DNA of 64,000 bases, taken from NCBI RefSeq assembly GCF_000497245.1, contig NZ_AWTC01000006.1, positions 153,057 to 217,056 of the forward strand. The letters are read 5' to 3'. A program made the position numbers and the translations under genes. This document shows, piece after piece, positions 55,509-64,000 of this stretch. A model generated the notes under the pieces. The model made no database searches and had not been told where the DNA came from. It saw only the letters and a program-made list of their open reading frames with translations. The DNA comes from Sporolactobacillus laevolacticus DSM 442. GTDB lineage: Bacteria > Bacillota > Bacilli > Bacillales > Sporolactobacillaceae. The first letter of the stretch is position 1. Each line of letters begins with the position of its first letter.

Positions 55509-56843
55509 TTAATATTGTTCGAGGTATTGATCGCGTTCCCATGGGTGTACTTGAGTGCGGAACATATCCCATTCAATTTCCTTAGCGTCATTGAAGTGGG
55601 AAACAGTATGTTCGCCAAGTGCGCCAGTAATTACAGGGTCGGCATTGAATACATCCAAAGCTTCTTTCAAGTTAGCAGGAAGTTCATGAATGCCAAGTTC
55701 ATCACGTTCTTCATCGTTCATGACATAGATACTGCGGTCTACAGAAGCCGGCGGTGTCAGTTTTTCTTTGATACCATCGAGTCCGGCAGCAAGCATTACT
55801 GCCATGCCAAGGTATGGGTTTGTTGCTGGGTCAACACTACGCACTTCGATACGTGTACCCAAACCACGAGAAGCAGGAATACGGATCAAAGCACTACGGT
55901 TGCTTAGAGACCATGCAACATAGCTTGGTGCCTCGTAGCCAGGAACCAAACGTTTGAACGAGTTAACGATCGGGTTGGTAATGGCAGTGAATGCTCGAGC
56001 GTGTTTCAGAACTCCGGCAATGAATGCTTTCGCTGTTGCACTGAGTCCGTCTTCAGCATTTGCATCATAGAATGCATTTTCTTTGCCTGTGAACAGGGAC
56101 ATGTTCGCATGCATACCTGAACCGTTCACACCGAACAGAGGCTTAGGCATGAATGTCGCATGCAGTCCATGTTGACGTGCAATTGTTTTAACAACTAATT
56201 TAAATGTTTGAATGTTATCGCATGTTTTAACAGCATCTGCATATTTGAAGTCAATTTCGTGCTGACCCGGAGCCACTTCATGGTGGGAAGCTTCGATTTC
56301 AAAGCCCATGTCTTCGAGTTCAAGCACGATATCGCGGCGACAATTTTCACCAAGATCCGTAGGAGCAAGGTCAAAATATCCACCTTTGTCATTTAAGTCA
56401 AGAGTTGGTTCGCCGGATTCATTCAATTTGAAGAGGAAGAATTCTGGTTCCGGTCCGATGTTGAACGAAGTGAAGCCAAGTTTCTCCATTTCGGCCAGTT
56501 GAGCTTTCAGGACCGAGCGAGGATCTCCTGGGAATGGCGTGCGGTCCGGTTTGTAAATGTCGCAAATGAGACGCGCAACTTTTCCTTTTTCTGCTGTCCA
56601 AGGGAATATGACGAAGCTGTCATAATCTGGATACAGAAGCATGTCCGATTCTTCGATCCTTACAAATCCTTCAATTGAAGAACCGTCAAACATAATATCG
56701 TTGTCAAGTGCTTTTTCAAGCTGACTTACAGGAATTTCAACATTCTTGATAATTCCGAGCAAATCAGTGAATTGCAAACGGATGAATTTGACGTTTGCTT
56801 CATTTACCTTAGAAATGATGTCTTCTTTTGTAAACTTTGCCAT
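55509..56843 (-). CDS. glnA: Glutamine synthetase, type I-alpha
   Basis: The 444 residues match the GSI-alpha length. [10 protein letters not shown], the metal-binding GPEPEFFLF and [14 protein letters not shown], and [10 protein letters not shown] are clear. The adenylylation loop of GSI-beta is absent. It condenses glutamate and ammonia with ATP, and in Bacillus the inhibited enzyme activates GlnR. GGGGAGGATC precedes the ATG. The gap to glnR is 61 bp. Confidence 0.97.
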   Translation of the reverse strand: MAKFTKEDIISKVNEANVKFIRLQFTDLLGIIKNVEIPVSQLEKALDNDIMFDGSSIEGFVRIEESDMLLYPDYDSFVIFPWTAEKGKVARLICDIYKPDRTPFPGDPRSVLKAQLAEMEKLGFTSFNIGPEPEFFLFKLNESGEPTLDLNDKGGYFDLAPTDLGENCRRDIVLELEDMGFEIEASHHEVAPGQHEIDFKYADAVKTCDNIQTFKLVVKTIARQHGLHATFMPKPLFGVNGSGMHANMSLFTGKENAFYDANAEDGLSATAKAFIAGVLKHARAFTAITNPIVNSFKRLVPGYEAPSYVAWSLSNRSALIRIPASRGLGTRIEVRSVDPATNPYLGMAVMLAAGLDGIKEKLTPPASVDRSIYVMNDEERDELGIHELPANLKEALDVFNADPVITGALGEHTVSHFNDAKEIEWDMFRTQVHPWERDQYLEQY

Positions 56844-56904
56844 TCAAGATCCTCCCCAAAGATAAGTTCTGTTTTCATAAAAATTTTATATACACAGATC
56901 GCTG

Positions 56905-57291
56905 TCATCGAAAGAAACGTGACAACTCTCCTTGTATTAACGTTGCTTTGCCAAACTTGCCCGCATGAACGAGTTCGGCTTTCAAGAACTTCATCAATTC
57001 AGCATCAGACATTGCCTTCTTTTCCTCCGCAGGTCTGTTGGCTTCCAAAGGCTTTTCACTAAGCACTCGCCTTATACCAGCCAAGTTCACACCTTCGTCT
57101 AAGAGAGATTTAATATCCAGAAGCCGATCAACATCATTGAAAGAAAAGACGCGGCGATTTCCCGCTGTACGCTCCGGATGAATCAATTCGTTTTCCTCGT
57201 AATAGCGGATTTGCCTGGCCGTAAGTCCGGTCAGCTTCTGAACAATACCCATCGAAAACAAAGGCATTGAACGGCGTACGTTATCAGCCAT
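56905..57291 (-). CDS. glnR: MerR-family nitrogen regulator GlnR
   Basis: The N-terminal winged helix (SMGIVQKLTGLTARQIRYYEENELIHPERTAGNRRVFS) and the short C-terminal regulatory tail of 128 residues match GlnR. It represses glnRA in nitrogen excess. A typical operator and promoter are directly upstream (see 57320). The RBS is GAGGCG. Confidence 0.95.
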   Translation of the reverse strand: MADNVRRSMPLFSMGIVQKLTGLTARQIRYYEENELIHPERTAGNRRVFSFNDVDRLLDIKSLLDEGVNLAGIRRVLSEKPLEANRPAEEKKAMSDAELMKFLKAELVHAGKFGKATLIQGELSRFFR

Positions 57292-57319
57292 TTTCGCCTC
57301 ACGCCCCTTTCTTACTCAC

Positions 57320-57369
57320 ATTATAACGGTCGGCCTATTTGTTGTCAAACCGTGTTAGCTTATCTCACG
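57320..57369 (-). promoter_or_regulatory. glnRA promoter and GlnR/TnrA site
   Basis: On the minus strand TTGACA (57348-57343) and TATAAT (57325-57320) are 17 bp apart, a perfect consensus. TGTTAGCTTATCTCACG at 57353-57369 matches TGTNANAWWWTNTNACA with two mismatches and lies immediately upstream of the -35, as in Bacillus. Confidence 0.8.
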
Positions 57370-57396
57370 TCTTGTGGTACTGATTTAAATAATTTG

Positions 57397-58677
57397 TCAC
57401 AATTCCAATTGTTTTGGGTCTAGTAAGTTGTTCTCGAACAAATGATTAACAGCGACCATCATAGCCGCCTTCACATGCTCAAAGGTTAAACCACCTTGAA
57501 CATAGAGTGTAAAAGGCGGACGTAACGGTCCGTCGGCGGTTAATTCCAGACTTGCGCCTTGAATAAAGGTGCCTGCTGCCATGATTACTTCGCTTGTGTA
57601 ACCTGGCATTGGGCTCGGATAAGGAACAACATGCGCGTTTATTGGCGAAGCCATTTGAACAGCCTGGCAGAACGCAGTCATCTGACCAGGATCATGAAAA
57701 GTGACACTCTGAATCAAATCGGTTCTCACTTTCTCCCATGAAGGTGCTGTTTCCATACCCAGTCTTTCCATTAACGCAGATGTAAAAATAGCCCCTTTTA
57801 CAGCTTGGGCAACCATGTGCGGCGCAAGAAAGAATCCTTGATACTGATCTTTGAGTTCACTCAATGAAGGTCCTACTTCTTTTCCCAGTCCTGGAGCGGT
57901 CAATCGTTCTGCACACATGGAAACTAGGTCTTCCCGACCGACAATGTAGCCTCCAACTTTTGCCAGACCGCCTCCCGGATTTTTGATAAGGGAGCCTGCC
58001 ATTAAGTCGGCGCCGACATGACCCGGTTCGTAGGTTTCAGTGAATTCTCCGTAGCAATTATCAACAAAAACAAGAATACTGGGATGCACTTTCTTGATTG
58101 CAGCAATAGCCTCACCAATTTGAGAAACGGGTATTGACGGGCGATTGTCGTATCCGCATGACCGTTGTATACCGATTAATTTTGTATTTTGCGAGATAGA
58201 ATGGATCACGGTCTCTGTGTCTATTCTTCCATCCTTCAATGGAATCGCGCGAAACTGCACACCAAAATCCTTCAGTGAACCATGGCTGTTTCCAGACAAG
58301 CCAATCACGCCTTCCAAAGTGTCATAAGGTTTGCCGGTAATATACATTAATTCATCGCCTGGCCTCAACACACCAAAAAGCGCAGTCGTAATTGCATGGG
58401 TCCCAGATATCATTTGCGAGCGGACAAGACCTGACTCTGCTCCGAAACAGTTCGCATATACCGCTTCTATCCCTTCCCTGCCAAAATCATCGTAGCCATA
58501 GCCGGTTGTTCCGCTAAAATGCGCATCACTGATCTTATTCTTCCTAAAACTGGTTAGTACGCGATACTGATTCTCTAAAGCAATCGCGTCAACAGCCTTA
58601 AGCCTTTCGGCAATTTGTTGATCAATCTCAGCCGCGAGATTCTTTAACTTTTCTCCAAAAGCGAGTGCATCAAACAT
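57397..58677 (-). CDS. ynbB: YnbB-type PLP enzyme (methionine gamma-lyase-like, aluminium resistance family)
   Basis: The 426-residue fold-type I PLP enzyme has the lysine in AGSLIKNPGGGLAKVGGYI and GTTGYGYDDFGREG near the start. Substrate is unproven despite the names. It begins 2 bases after the hflX stop, with its GAGGAG inside hflX. Confidence 0.9.
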   Translation of the reverse strand: MFDALAFGEKLKNLAAEIDQQIAERLKAVDAIALENQYRVLTSFRKNKISDAHFSGTTGYGYDDFGREGIEAVYANCFGAESGLVRSQMISGTHAITTALFGVLRPGDELMYITGKPYDTLEGVIGLSGNSHGSLKDFGVQFRAIPLKDGRIDTETVIHSISQNTKLIGIQRSCGYDNRPSIPVSQIGEAIAAIKKVHPSILVFVDNCYGEFTETYEPGHVGADLMAGSLIKNPGGGLAKVGGYIVGREDLVSMCAERLTAPGLGKEVGPSLSELKDQYQGFFLAPHMVAQAVKGAIFTSALMERLGMETAPSWEKVRTDLIQSVTFHDPGQMTAFCQAVQMASPINAHVVPYPSPMPGYTSEVIMAAGTFIQGASLELTADGPLRPPFTLYVQGGLTFEHVKAAMMVAVNHLFENNLLDPKQLEL

Positions 58678-58679
58678 CT

Positions 58680-59933
58680 TTATATCTCCTCATCAGTTGA
58701 AACCGTATCTTGAATTAATTTAGACGCAATTGGCGTTTCAGGATAGACGAATCCTTCAACTACATAAGCCTGCGCTTGTTCATCATAGCTTTGTTTATTT
58801 AGAACTGCGTGCAGTTTAATCTCATTCAGCAATTTGCCTTCATCAGCTGGCAGTTGGGCCTGAAATGGTACCATCTGCTGAACTAATTGGGTCTTGATCT
58901 CAGCCAGAATCCGCTCTCGATCGTTAACATCACGTGCTGAGACAAGGAGAGAACCCTTCGGCACAATAAATGCAGTCTGCAATAAATCTTTTTTATTATA
59001 TATCGTCAGTACAGGAAGTTCGTCAGCGCCAAGTTCAGAAAGCAGCGCTTTGACGGTCTTTTCATGTGTAATCAAATCTGGATCAGATGCGTCAAGGACA
59101 TGCACAATCAACTGAGCCCCTGTCACTTCTTCGAGTGTGGAGCGAAAAGCAGCAACAAGCTGTGTCGGCAGATCTTGAATAAAGCCAACCGTATCAGACA
59201 GCAGGCATATGAACCCGCTAGGCAAGTTCATTTTACGTGTCAAAGGATCAAGTGTTGCAAAAAGTTGATTCTCGGCATAGGTGCGTGCTGAAGTCAGTTG
59301 ATTGAATAATGTCGATTTTCCGGCGTTTGTATATCCGACAAGAACAATTTGGCATTGATTATTCGCCAAACGTCGATCTCGATAACGTTTGCGATGCTGT
59401 ACCACTGTTTTCAGTTGATTGCTGATATCTTTCATCCTGCTGCGAATATAACGCCTGTCCGTTTCCAGTTTGGTTTCACCAGGACCACGAGTCCCGATTC
59501 CACCGCCAAGTCGTGACAGTGATGCACCCATTCCACTAAGCCTAGGCAGAAGGTACTGAAGTTGGGCAAGTTCCACCTGCAATTTTCCTTCCCTTGAACG
59601 TGCACGCATCGCGAAAATATCTAGAATCAACTGCGTCCTGTCCAAAACCTTTGCATAAAGCAGTTCGCTGAGTCTCCCTTGCTGGGAAGGAAATAACTCG
59701 CCGTTGAAAATTACTGTACCTGCTCCTAATTGTTTTTCCAGAGCATCAAGTTCCTGTAATTTACCACTTCCAATATAAGTGGCTGAATCAATTTTTTGTC
59801 TTTTTTGTGTGACGACGGCGACAACTTGGCCACCGGCAGTCTTCGTCAGCGCTTCAAGTTCCTGAAGCGACGATTCAAAATGGTCGTCGGATTGGGAAGG
59901 AAGCTGGCAAGCAACAAGGATAACACTTTCCAT
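58680..59933 (-). CDS. hflX: HflX ribosome-associated GTPase
   Basis: The protein has an N-terminal glycine-rich domain (SRLGGGIGTRGPGETKLE) and a GTPase domain: G1 GYTNAGKST, G3 DTVGF, G4 NKKD, G5 VSARD. HflX splits stalled 70S ribosomes. Length 417. A GAGAGAGG ribosome site is present. Confidence 0.95.
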   Translation of the reverse strand: MESVILVACQLPSQSDDHFESSLQELEALTKTAGGQVVAVVTQKRQKIDSATYIGSGKLQELDALEKQLGAGTVIFNGELFPSQQGRLSELLYAKVLDRTQLILDIFAMRARSREGKLQVELAQLQYLLPRLSGMGASLSRLGGGIGTRGPGETKLETDRRYIRSRMKDISNQLKTVVQHRKRYRDRRLANNQCQIVLVGYTNAGKSTLFNQLTSARTYAENQLFATLDPLTRKMNLPSGFICLLSDTVGFIQDLPTQLVAAFRSTLEEVTGAQLIVHVLDASDPDLITHEKTVKALLSELGADELPVLTIYNKKDLLQTAFIVPKGSLLVSARDVNDRERILAEIKTQLVQQMVPFQAQLPADEGKLLNEIKLHAVLNKQSYDEQAQAYVVEGFVYPETPIASKLIQDTVSTDEEI

Positions 59934-59959
59934 AAAGTACCTCTCTCTATTTAACTGCG

Positions 59960-60913
59960 TTAGGCTTCATCGGCCTTTGATATAAGTGATCCATCTTCAA
60001 GTGTCAGATCACATGCTCGAAGCGTGAGCAGCGCATCACGATCGAAGCTGTTCTCCCTTACTAGACGCACCGCCTGCTGTCGGATCATTTTTTCAATTAC
60101 ATTGCGGACGTATCGTCCATTGCTGAAATGCGGTTCATTGCTCGCGATCTTGTGCTGAAGCAGCCGAAAGAGCTTCTTTTGCGCTTCCGCTGTCATCGAA
60201 TATTCACGATCTCGGATCATTTGTTTTGCAATATCAAGCAATTCCATGCCTGAATAATCCGGAAAGGACAAGATCATCGGAAATCGAGAAGGAAGTCCGG
60301 GATTCATCCGTAGAAAATCATCCATTTCATCGGAATAACCCGCTAAAATCAAAATAAATTCATCTTTATGATCTTCCATTTGTTTTACTAAAGTATCTAT
60401 CGCTTCTTTGCCGAAGTCCTTTTCTCCGCCTCGTGAGAGCGAATAGGCCTCATCGACGAATAGCACTCCGCCAAGAGACCGTTTAACCAAATCTCTTGTT
60501 TTCTGCGCGGTCTGTCCGATGTATTCACCGACAAGATCCGCCCGTTCTGCTTCAATAAGATGGCCCTTTGGCAAAATTTCCATTTCTCGAAACAAGTCGC
60601 TAAGAAGACGGGCAACCGTTGTCTTGCCGGTTCCAGGATTTCCTTTAAAAAGCATATGAAACGATTGCTTTTGCACCTTTAGTTGCGCTTCTTCACGTTT
60701 GCGATAAATATAGAGCCATGCATAAAGTTCACGCACCATATACTTAATCTCTTCCATGCCAACCAGTCGGTCAAGCTTCGATTCTAACTTTTCAAGAGGT
60801 TCGTGGGTGACACGTTCGTCGATGGGAAAAGGTGTGGCGCTGCTTTTCTCGGTTTTCTGGTTAAACACCACATTGATCTGGCTTTTTTTTGTAAAGGTAT
60901 AGGCTTCTCGCAC
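59960..60913 (-). CDS. spoVK: Stage V sporulation protein K, AAA+ ATPase
   Basis: Walker A GNPGTGKTTVARL, Walker B GGVLFVDEAYSL, the GGEKDFGKEAIDTLVKQMED segment and the C-terminal sensor region SNGRYVRNVIEKM match SpoVK of spore formers, needed late in spore maturation. 317 residues against 322 in B. subtilis. It starts at GTG 60913 with GAGGTGATC. Its presence implies an endospore-forming host. Confidence 0.93.
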   Translation of the reverse strand: MREAYTFTKKSQINVVFNQKTEKSSATPFPIDERVTHEPLEKLESKLDRLVGMEEIKYMVRELYAWLYIYRKREEAQLKVQKQSFHMLFKGNPGTGKTTVARLLSDLFREMEILPKGHLIEAERADLVGEYIGQTAQKTRDLVKRSLGGVLFVDEAYSLSRGGEKDFGKEAIDTLVKQMEDHKDEFILILAGYSDEMDDFLRMNPGLPSRFPMILSFPDYSGMELLDIAKQMIRDREYSMTAEAQKKLFRLLQHKIASNEPHFSNGRYVRNVIEKMIRQQAVRLVRENSFDRDALLTLRACDLTLEDGSLISKADEA

Positions 60914-61144
60914 AGTCCGATCACCTCGCTGTTCTTTGGATCAAGTCCCATTTTTTCACCTGCGTTCTTATGTATACGCCGGCCGAAATAGGTCCGTGAC
61001 AATCGCCCATGACATGGACACTAGTGAAAAAGTTTGGACTGATCTATCTTATGAATTGCGGTCTGCATTCAGAAGAGATCTTGCAGAAAGATGATCCTGT
61101 GAACGATTCAGTTCCGATACCTATTCTCCCAAAAAAACAAAGAA

Positions 61145-61164
61145 AGACAGCGCAGCCGCTGTCT
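61145..61164 (-). terminator. hfq terminator
   Basis: AGACAGCG pairs with CGCTGTCT around GCTG (minus strand), followed by TTCTTTGTTTTTTT. It separates hfq from spoVK. Confidence 0.85.
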
Positions 61165-61176
61165 CCCCAGAATCTA

Positions 61177-61410
61177 TTATGACTCGTCCTGATTTGTCCA
61201 GTTCACAGGTTTCGACGGAGTAAACGTAGAAATCGCATGTTTAAAAATTAATTGTTGCTTGCCGTCGCTTTCCAAAAGCACCGTGAAATTGTCAAAACCT
61301 TTAACTTTGCCCTTCAACTGAAATCCACTGACAAGAAAGACAGTCACAAACGTTCCTTCTTTTCGCAACTGATTCAAAAAAGTATCCTGGATGTTGATTG
61401 ACTGTTTCAT
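61177..61410 (-). CDS. hfq: RNA chaperone Hfq
   Basis: The 77 residues contain the Sm1 motif ([28 protein letters not shown]) and Sm2 ([14 protein letters not shown]). [11 protein letters not shown] starts the helix. Hexameric Hfq binds sRNAs and mRNAs; FbpB/FsrA-type regulation may use it. Confidence 0.96.
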   Translation of the reverse strand: MKQSINIQDTFLNQLRKEGTFVTVFLVSGFQLKGKVKGFDNFTVLLESDGKQQLIFKHAISTFTPSKPVNWTNQDES

Positions 61411-61623
61411 TTTATTCCTCCTCTTTTCTCTCTAAATAACACTATTTCGATTTGGTGTTAAAATATCCTGCAAGGAATATCTTTTTGTCTGATCTTTTTC
61501 TCTGAGAAGGAAAAAAATTGTCCAGTCAGAAAGATCTCACAGTATGATTATATTTTAAATTTCCATCATTTGCAAAGATCGCTTAAAAAACAGAACAAGA
61601 AATGTCACAAAATATAACCAATA

Positions 61624-62565
61624 TCATTTAGAAATTAATTGTTCCAAAATAAAATGGTAGATCTCGTCTGCTTTTGATGGAAAATCTTTGAGCGCTTCAG
61701 CCATATCAAACCAATGAATCGGCATTTGCCGCCTAAACCAGGTCAGCTGTCTTTTCGCATAGTGGCGTGAATTTTTCTTCAGCCGCTCAACAGCATCCTC
61801 AAGCGAGATCTCGCCGTCAAAATAAGGAATGAATTCTTTATAGCCGATTGCTTGCATCGCCTGGGCATTGCGCAGACCTAATTGATACATGAGCTGCGCC
61901 TCTTTCAGCAATCCATCCGCCATCATCTGATCCACTCGGGCATCAATTCGAGAGTAAAGCATTGCGCGCTCCATTGTCAATCCAATGCATAGAAATGGAA
62001 AGAGCGGCTGCTCAGTTTCTTCCTGCGCGTGATCACTAAACGGTTTACCGGTTTCATGGAAAACTTCAAGTGCCCGTATCACGCGTACAAGATTATGAGG
62101 ATGAATCCTTTCCGCGGACACAGGATCCACACGTCTCAATTGATCAAATAAGGCCTCTCCTCCCTTTTCTTCAGCGAGACGTGCCAACTCTCGGCGGTAG
62201 TCAGGATTCGCACCGCTTGATGAAAATTGATAATCGAAGAGCGCAGCCTTTATGTAAAACCCTGTCCCGCCAACCAAAATAGGTATTTTCTTTTGTGCAG
62301 ACATTTCTTTAATGACTTGCCTGGCATCGTGTTGATAATTGGCAGCCGAATAATCCTCACCCGGATCACAAATATCGATGAGATGGTGCGGTACACCCTC
62401 AGCTTCTTCTGCCGTTACCTTCGCGGTTCCGATATCCATTCCCTTATAGACCTGAAAAGCATCGCCGTTGATCACTTCGCTTCCAAAGCGCTTCGCAAGA
62501 TCAACACTGAGCTTTGTTTTTCCGACCGCAGTCGGACCCACAATGACAATTACGTTTCCGTTCAT
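61624..62565 (-). CDS. miaA: tRNA dimethylallyltransferase
   Basis: The P loop GPTAVGKTKLSVDLAKRF, the DSFQVYKGMDIGTAK-like GDAFQVYKGMDIGTAKVT, PHHLIDICDP and the C-terminal YAKRQLTWFRR are present. It adds dimethylallyl to A37 of tRNAs. The usual DSMQ Asp-Ser is Asp-Ala here (GDAFQVY). I chose ATG at 62565 (313 residues) with GGGAG upstream. Confidence 0.95.
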   Translation of the reverse strand: MNGNVIVIVGPTAVGKTKLSVDLAKRFGSEVINGDAFQVYKGMDIGTAKVTAEEAEGVPHHLIDICDPGEDYSAANYQHDARQVIKEMSAQKKIPILVGGTGFYIKAALFDYQFSSSGANPDYRRELARLAEEKGGEALFDQLRRVDPVSAERIHPHNLVRVIRALEVFHETGKPFSDHAQEETEQPLFPFLCIGLTMERAMLYSRIDARVDQMMADGLLKEAQLMYQLGLRNAQAMQAIGYKEFIPYFDGEISLEDAVERLKKNSRHYAKRQLTWFRRQMPIHWFDMAEALKDFPSKADEIYHFILEQLISK

Positions 62566-62629
62566 AACAAACTCCCAAATGAAATGTGGCTCAAGTATAA
62601 CATAATTTATCTTTACATTATAAATCTGG

Positions 62630-62818
62630 TCATGATACACGCCGAATAATGCGACTTGCTAGGATATGATCCTTCCTGAAGATTCGAACCTCTTTTCTCG
62701 AGTAACAGTATGCTTTAATATAGGTCTCATTCACATCCATTATACGTATCGTCCGCTGGCTTAATTTATTTCCTCTTGACGTCAAATAAATCAGTTCTAT
62801 GGTATCTCCTTTCCTCAT
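62630..62818 (-). CDS. WYL-like small beta protein
   Basis: The 62 residues GDTIELIYLTSRGNKLSQRTIRI...YIKAYCYSRKEVRIFRKDHIL resemble a single WYL-type SH3-like domain without a DNA-binding part. It lies upstream of miaA, in the same direction, 64 bp before its start. Ligand and role are unknown. GGAAAGGAGATACC lies before the ATG. Confidence 0.75.
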   Translation of the reverse strand: MRKGDTIELIYLTSRGNKLSQRTIRIMDVNETYIKAYCYSRKEVRIFRKDHILASRIIRRVS

Positions 62819-62889
62819 GAATCATCCCTCCATTCTTATATCCCCATTATAGCGAACGTGTGTTCCTTTTACAATAATAAAAAAAAGAA

Positions 62890-62930
62890 CACCGCCTCGG
62901 CAGTTGATAAACACAATTGTCGAAGCGGTG
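62890..62930. terminator. Hairpin between the WYL-like and lipoprotein genes
   Basis: CACCGC-TCGGCA-TTG pairs imperfectly with CAA-TGTCG-AGCGGTG. T-rich sequence follows on the minus strand, so it stops the DUF5052 lipoprotein transcript. Confidence 0.75.
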
Positions 62931-63046
62931 GAAAGTGAAGGTTTTAGAGAGATCATCCCTCGTTAATGGACCTCTTATCTATTATCTTAAAAGAAGAAGG
63001 ATCGTTTTGGTTAAACAAACACTATGCTTAGAAAAACATATTCTGC

Positions 63047-63670
63047 TTATTTTCTCAGCAACTTCGTATCATACATTGTAAAATCACATCGATAGATAAA
63101 TAGATACTTTCCATCAATAATCAGACCTGTTGAATTCGGGACATCAGTAGCAAAATAGGAAACTCGATTGCCTGCGAAAGTCGCAATCGGTTTGCCGAGC
63201 TGAGAGCGAATCAAGATCACTTTTGAACGGCCATCAAAATAGTTATGAAAGTTATTGACAACACGATTGATAAACGGAACACTACGGTCCTGGTTTTCAA
63301 CAAGCACCTTCTTCGGCAGTTTATTCATGACGTCCTGTAGCCCTTTTTCATACATGATCAATGTGCTGCCGACATGAACAACCTGACTGCCACCAATGGT
63401 AATATTTAAAACCGACGATTCTTTTGTCGTCTCACCTTTTTCATTCGTTTGGTCAAATTTGCTGTCTCTCGAAATGGAACCTGATATGCCATGAATCGTG
63501 TCAATCGGCTGCCCTTCCGCATCATAGGTTTGCATCGTTACGTCTAATCCTCGCAAACTACTTTCAATTTGAGTGGTGAACAAGTTCCAAACCTGGCATC
63601 CGGTAAGCCCGAGAAGGGTAAGGACCAACATTCCTGCAGTTAATGCGATTCTTACTTTTTTCGTCAACAA
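63047..63670 (-). CDS. DUF5052-family lipoprotein
   Basis: A lipobox LTGC (Cys25) follows a hydrophobic start. The body (VWNLFTTQIESSLRGLDVTMQTYDAEGQPIDTIHG, then IRSQLGKPIATFAGN) matches DUF5052 proteins of lactobacilli and relatives. 207 residues. Function unknown; it is likely envelope-facing. Confidence 0.85.
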   Translation of the reverse strand: MLTKKVRIALTAGMLVLTLLGLTGCQVWNLFTTQIESSLRGLDVTMQTYDAEGQPIDTIHGISGSISRDSKFDQTNEKGETTKESSVLNITIGGSQVVHVGSTLIMYEKGLQDVMNKLPKKVLVENQDRSVPFINRVVNNFHNYFDGRSKVILIRSQLGKPIATFAGNRVSYFATDVPNSTGLIIDGKYLFIYRCDFTMYDTKLLRK

Positions 63671-64000
63671 TACTCTCTCCTATCTCCCCTGAAAGTCTCT
63701 CTAACTATCAAAATCATAACCTTTTCCCCAATTTATGTCATCCGTCTCCGGACAGAGAAAAAATGAACTGCTCATCGTTTGAACGAGAACATGATAAAAT
63801 GAACAAAAAAAATGAGCCCTGAACGGGCTCAAGAAATGACAATGTACGGTGAATACATCTTATCAGGGACAACTGAACAATTTCTGAACAAAAAAATGAA
63901 ATAAAACTTCCTATTAAACTGGTACCTATGTCAAGGACACTATAAAAAAAGAGATTAAGCTACTAGAAGATGATTCCTATATTGAATAGGGGTCATCTTT
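63671..64000. other. 330-bp end region with two hairpins
   Basis: GAGCCC-TGAAC-GGGCTC (63814-63830) has T-rich flank on the minus strand and may end a minus gene beyond the window. AAGATGA-TTCCTAT pairs with ATAGGGG-TCATCTT at 63966-64000 and reaches the edge, with three T. No gene was seen. Confidence 0.5.

Noticed and set aside
60784..61002. 72-residue minus-strand ORF with AGGTGAAAAA before an internal ATG
   Set aside because: It overlaps the true spoVK start in another frame and resembles nothing; spoVK explains the region.
1..64000. rRNA, tRNA and CRISPR arrays
   Set aside because: No tRNA-like cloverleaf, rRNA segment or regularly spaced repeat was recognised.

Overview
The window looks like chromosomal DNA of a low- to mid-GC, endospore-forming member of the Bacillales. 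The order miaA-hfq-spoVK-hflX-ynbB-glnR-glnA, a divergent lexA/yneA pair with Bacillus-type SOS boxes, yneF, fbpB, an IDEAL-domain protein and a CcpC-type box before aconitase all point there. A pyruvate oxidase, a DUF5052 lipoprotein and other genes typical of lactic bacteria suggest a Sporolactobacillus-like organism. That placement is inference. No rRNA, tRNA or CRISPR array was seen.

Layout. 1-9.1 kb: the end of a trhO-like gene, then a flavoprotein gene that appears to be a chimera of two diverged alleles. Next comes a decayed PBSX-like prophage segment (portal fragment, late-regulator-like HTH protein, xtrA, dam and several very small genes), then a second copy of the flavoprotein 3' end. 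9.1-27.7 kb: housekeeping genes: fhs, an RNase H, a drug/metabolite exporter, cshA, zwf, a D-amino acid transaminase, an SGNH hydrolase, a GrpB-like protein, fbpB, an M20 peptidase, aconitase, the nagA-nagB-nagR operon and a Gfo/Idh oxidoreductase. 27.7-30.7 kb: a small accessory zone with a PspC-domain protein, a frameshifted VanZ gene, a DUF805 protein and a ruined tyrosine recombinase. 30.7-36.7 kb: yneF, yneA/lexA, a phasin-like/UbiB pair, an MFS gene and an unknown. 36.8-46.7 kb: pyruvate oxidase plus a fragment of a second copy, a short 6-phosphogluconate dehydrogenase, a frameshifted MFS gene, a GT-C membrane glycosyltransferase and the fructose PTS with its DeoR regulator (fruK is absent). 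46.8-55.5 kb: rlmA, several membrane proteins, an ECF substrate-binding component, a C39-like lipoprotein, a DnaQ-BRCT protein, a secreted protein and three longer non-coding stretches. 55.5-64 kb: the conserved glnA-to-miaA block and a lipoprotein.

Functionally, much of the core concerns carbon flow. zwf and the 6PG dehydrogenase feed the pentose phosphate pathway, pyruvate oxidase turns pyruvate to acetyl phosphate, nag genes and fruA bring in amino sugars and fructose, and aconitase links to glutamate, which GlnA and GlnR handle. Several control sites are readable: CcpC-type, cre, NagR-type, GlnR-type and SOS.

The most unusual structures are the flavoprotein/prophage chimera, a gene bracketed by identical 18-bp hairpin repeats, two copies of a MITE-like repeat, a 36-bp perfect palindrome, and a probable ATT start codon. 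I did not find a convincing new defence or biosynthetic system. Many frameshifts lie in accessory genes; some could be sequencing errors, and re-reading those positions would settle that.
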